The translations under genes and the position numbers were made by a program. The notes beneath the pieces are model-generated. The model was not told the origin of the DNA, ran no database searches, and saw only the letters and a program-made list of their open reading frames with translations. A stretch of 5,538 nt of DNA, taken from positions 32,669-38,206 of the forward strand of contig HF990633.1 in NCBI GenBank assembly GCA_000432135.1, read 5' to 3'. This document shows positions 5,110-5,538 of this stretch, piece after piece; within the stretch, counting starts at the first letter, position 1, and each line of letters starts with the position of its first letter. Source of the stretch: Firmicutes bacterium CAG:124. GTDB taxonomy: Bacteria > Bacillota > Clostridia > Oscillospirales > Oscillospiraceae.

Positions 5110-5538
5110 ATGGCATTTGAAGGCTTAACCGAAAAGCTCTCGAACGCGTTCAAAAAGCTGCGCGGCAAAGGCCGCCTGTCTGAGGCCGACGTCAAGGAAT
5201 CCATGCGCGAGATCCGTCTGGCGCTGCTGGAGGCCGACGTCAACTACAAGGTCGTCAAGGACTTCATCAAAAAGACGACCGAGCGCTGCGTCGGCACGGA
5301 CGTGCTCGAAAGCCTCACGCCCGCGCAGATGATCGTCAAGATCGTCAACGAAGAGCTGACCGCGCTCATGGGCAGCGAGAACCAGAAGATCAAGATCGCT
5401 TCCCAGCCGCCGACCGTCGTGATGCTGGTCGGCCTGCAGGGCGCAGGCAAGACGACCAACGGCGCAAAGCTCGCGGGCTTATTTAAAAAGCAGAACAAAA
5501 ATCCGCTGCTTGCGGCCTGCGACATTTACCGTCCCGCC
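5110..5538 (+). CDS. ffh: Signal recognition particle GTPase Ffh (SRP54), C-terminal part outside window
   Basis: The first 143 residues of Ffh, the essential SRP protein subunit that binds signal peptides of nascent membrane and secreted proteins with SRP RNA and docks with FtsY. Residues 1-88 form the four-helix N domain, including the conserved ALLEADVN at 38-45. The GTPase G domain follows: P-loop GLQGAGKTT at 108-116 (G1) and DIYRPA at 138-143 (G2 region). The rest of the G domain and the Met-rich M domain lie beyond the right edge. After the P-loop the sequence reads NGAKLA, where many Ffh proteins have TAGKLA or TAAKLA; this is a mild lineage variation. No frameshift is seen. FtsY would share the P-loop but usually has an acidic N-terminal extension; the immediate N-domain start and the ylxM neighbour favour Ffh. 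Confidence 0.97.
   Translation, partial: MAFEGLTEKLSNAFKKLRGKGRLSEADVKESMREIRLALLEADVNYKVVKDFIKKTTERCVGTDVLESLTPAQMIVKIVNEELTALMGSENQKIKIASQPPTVVMLVGLQGAGKTTNGAKLAGLFKKQNKNPLLAACDIYRPA

Overview
The window looks like chromosomal DNA from a GC-rich member of the Firmicutes, most likely a gut-type Clostridia close to Oscillospiraceae/Ruminococcaceae. The pointers are the ylxM-ffh pair (a Gram-positive arrangement), strong AGGAGG-type ribosome binding sites, a consensus sigma-A promoter, a DacA-type carboxypeptidase of clostridial style, and a barnase-type secreted RNase. The taxonomic placement is inferred from gene content and style, not from a database match. GC content is high (about 60% by eye), so long antisense open frames are common and were discarded.

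Two transcription units diverge from a 192-bp intergenic region (4570-4761). Leftwards on the minus strand lie four tightly packed genes: a membrane-anchored D,D-carboxypeptidase (3409-4569), a 12-helix MFS transporter (2115-3392), a cytoplasmic GH2 glycosidase (391-2121), and a lipoprotein with a barnase-like ribonuclease domain, cut by the left edge (388 to 1). The junctions are 16 nt, a 7-nt overlap and 2 nt. Each downstream ribosome binding site lies in or against the end of the gene before it, so these are very probably one operon. Rightwards on the plus strand lie ylxM (4762-5106) and the first 143 codons of ffh (from 5110), three bases apart, behind a near-perfect promoter.

The right unit belongs to signal recognition particle function: YlxM is the HTH-like partner and Ffh the SRP54 GTPase. 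The left unit joins envelope and nutrient functions. The transporter and the signal-less GH2 enzyme make a plausible import-then-hydrolyse pair for a glycoside. The carboxypeptidase would trim peptidoglycan stem peptides, and the RNase lipoprotein would act outside the membrane. No known pathway requires all four together, so the grouping is the main curiosity here.

I see no mobile element, CRISPR array, tRNA, rRNA or clear intrinsic terminator. Most of the window is ordinary core and metabolic gene content. The points worth a second look are the RNase lipoprotein in this operon, the Asn-less SxN motif and cysteine content of the carboxypeptidase, and a 9-bp inverted repeat over the ylxM-ffh promoter. 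I found no convincing evidence of a wholly new system.
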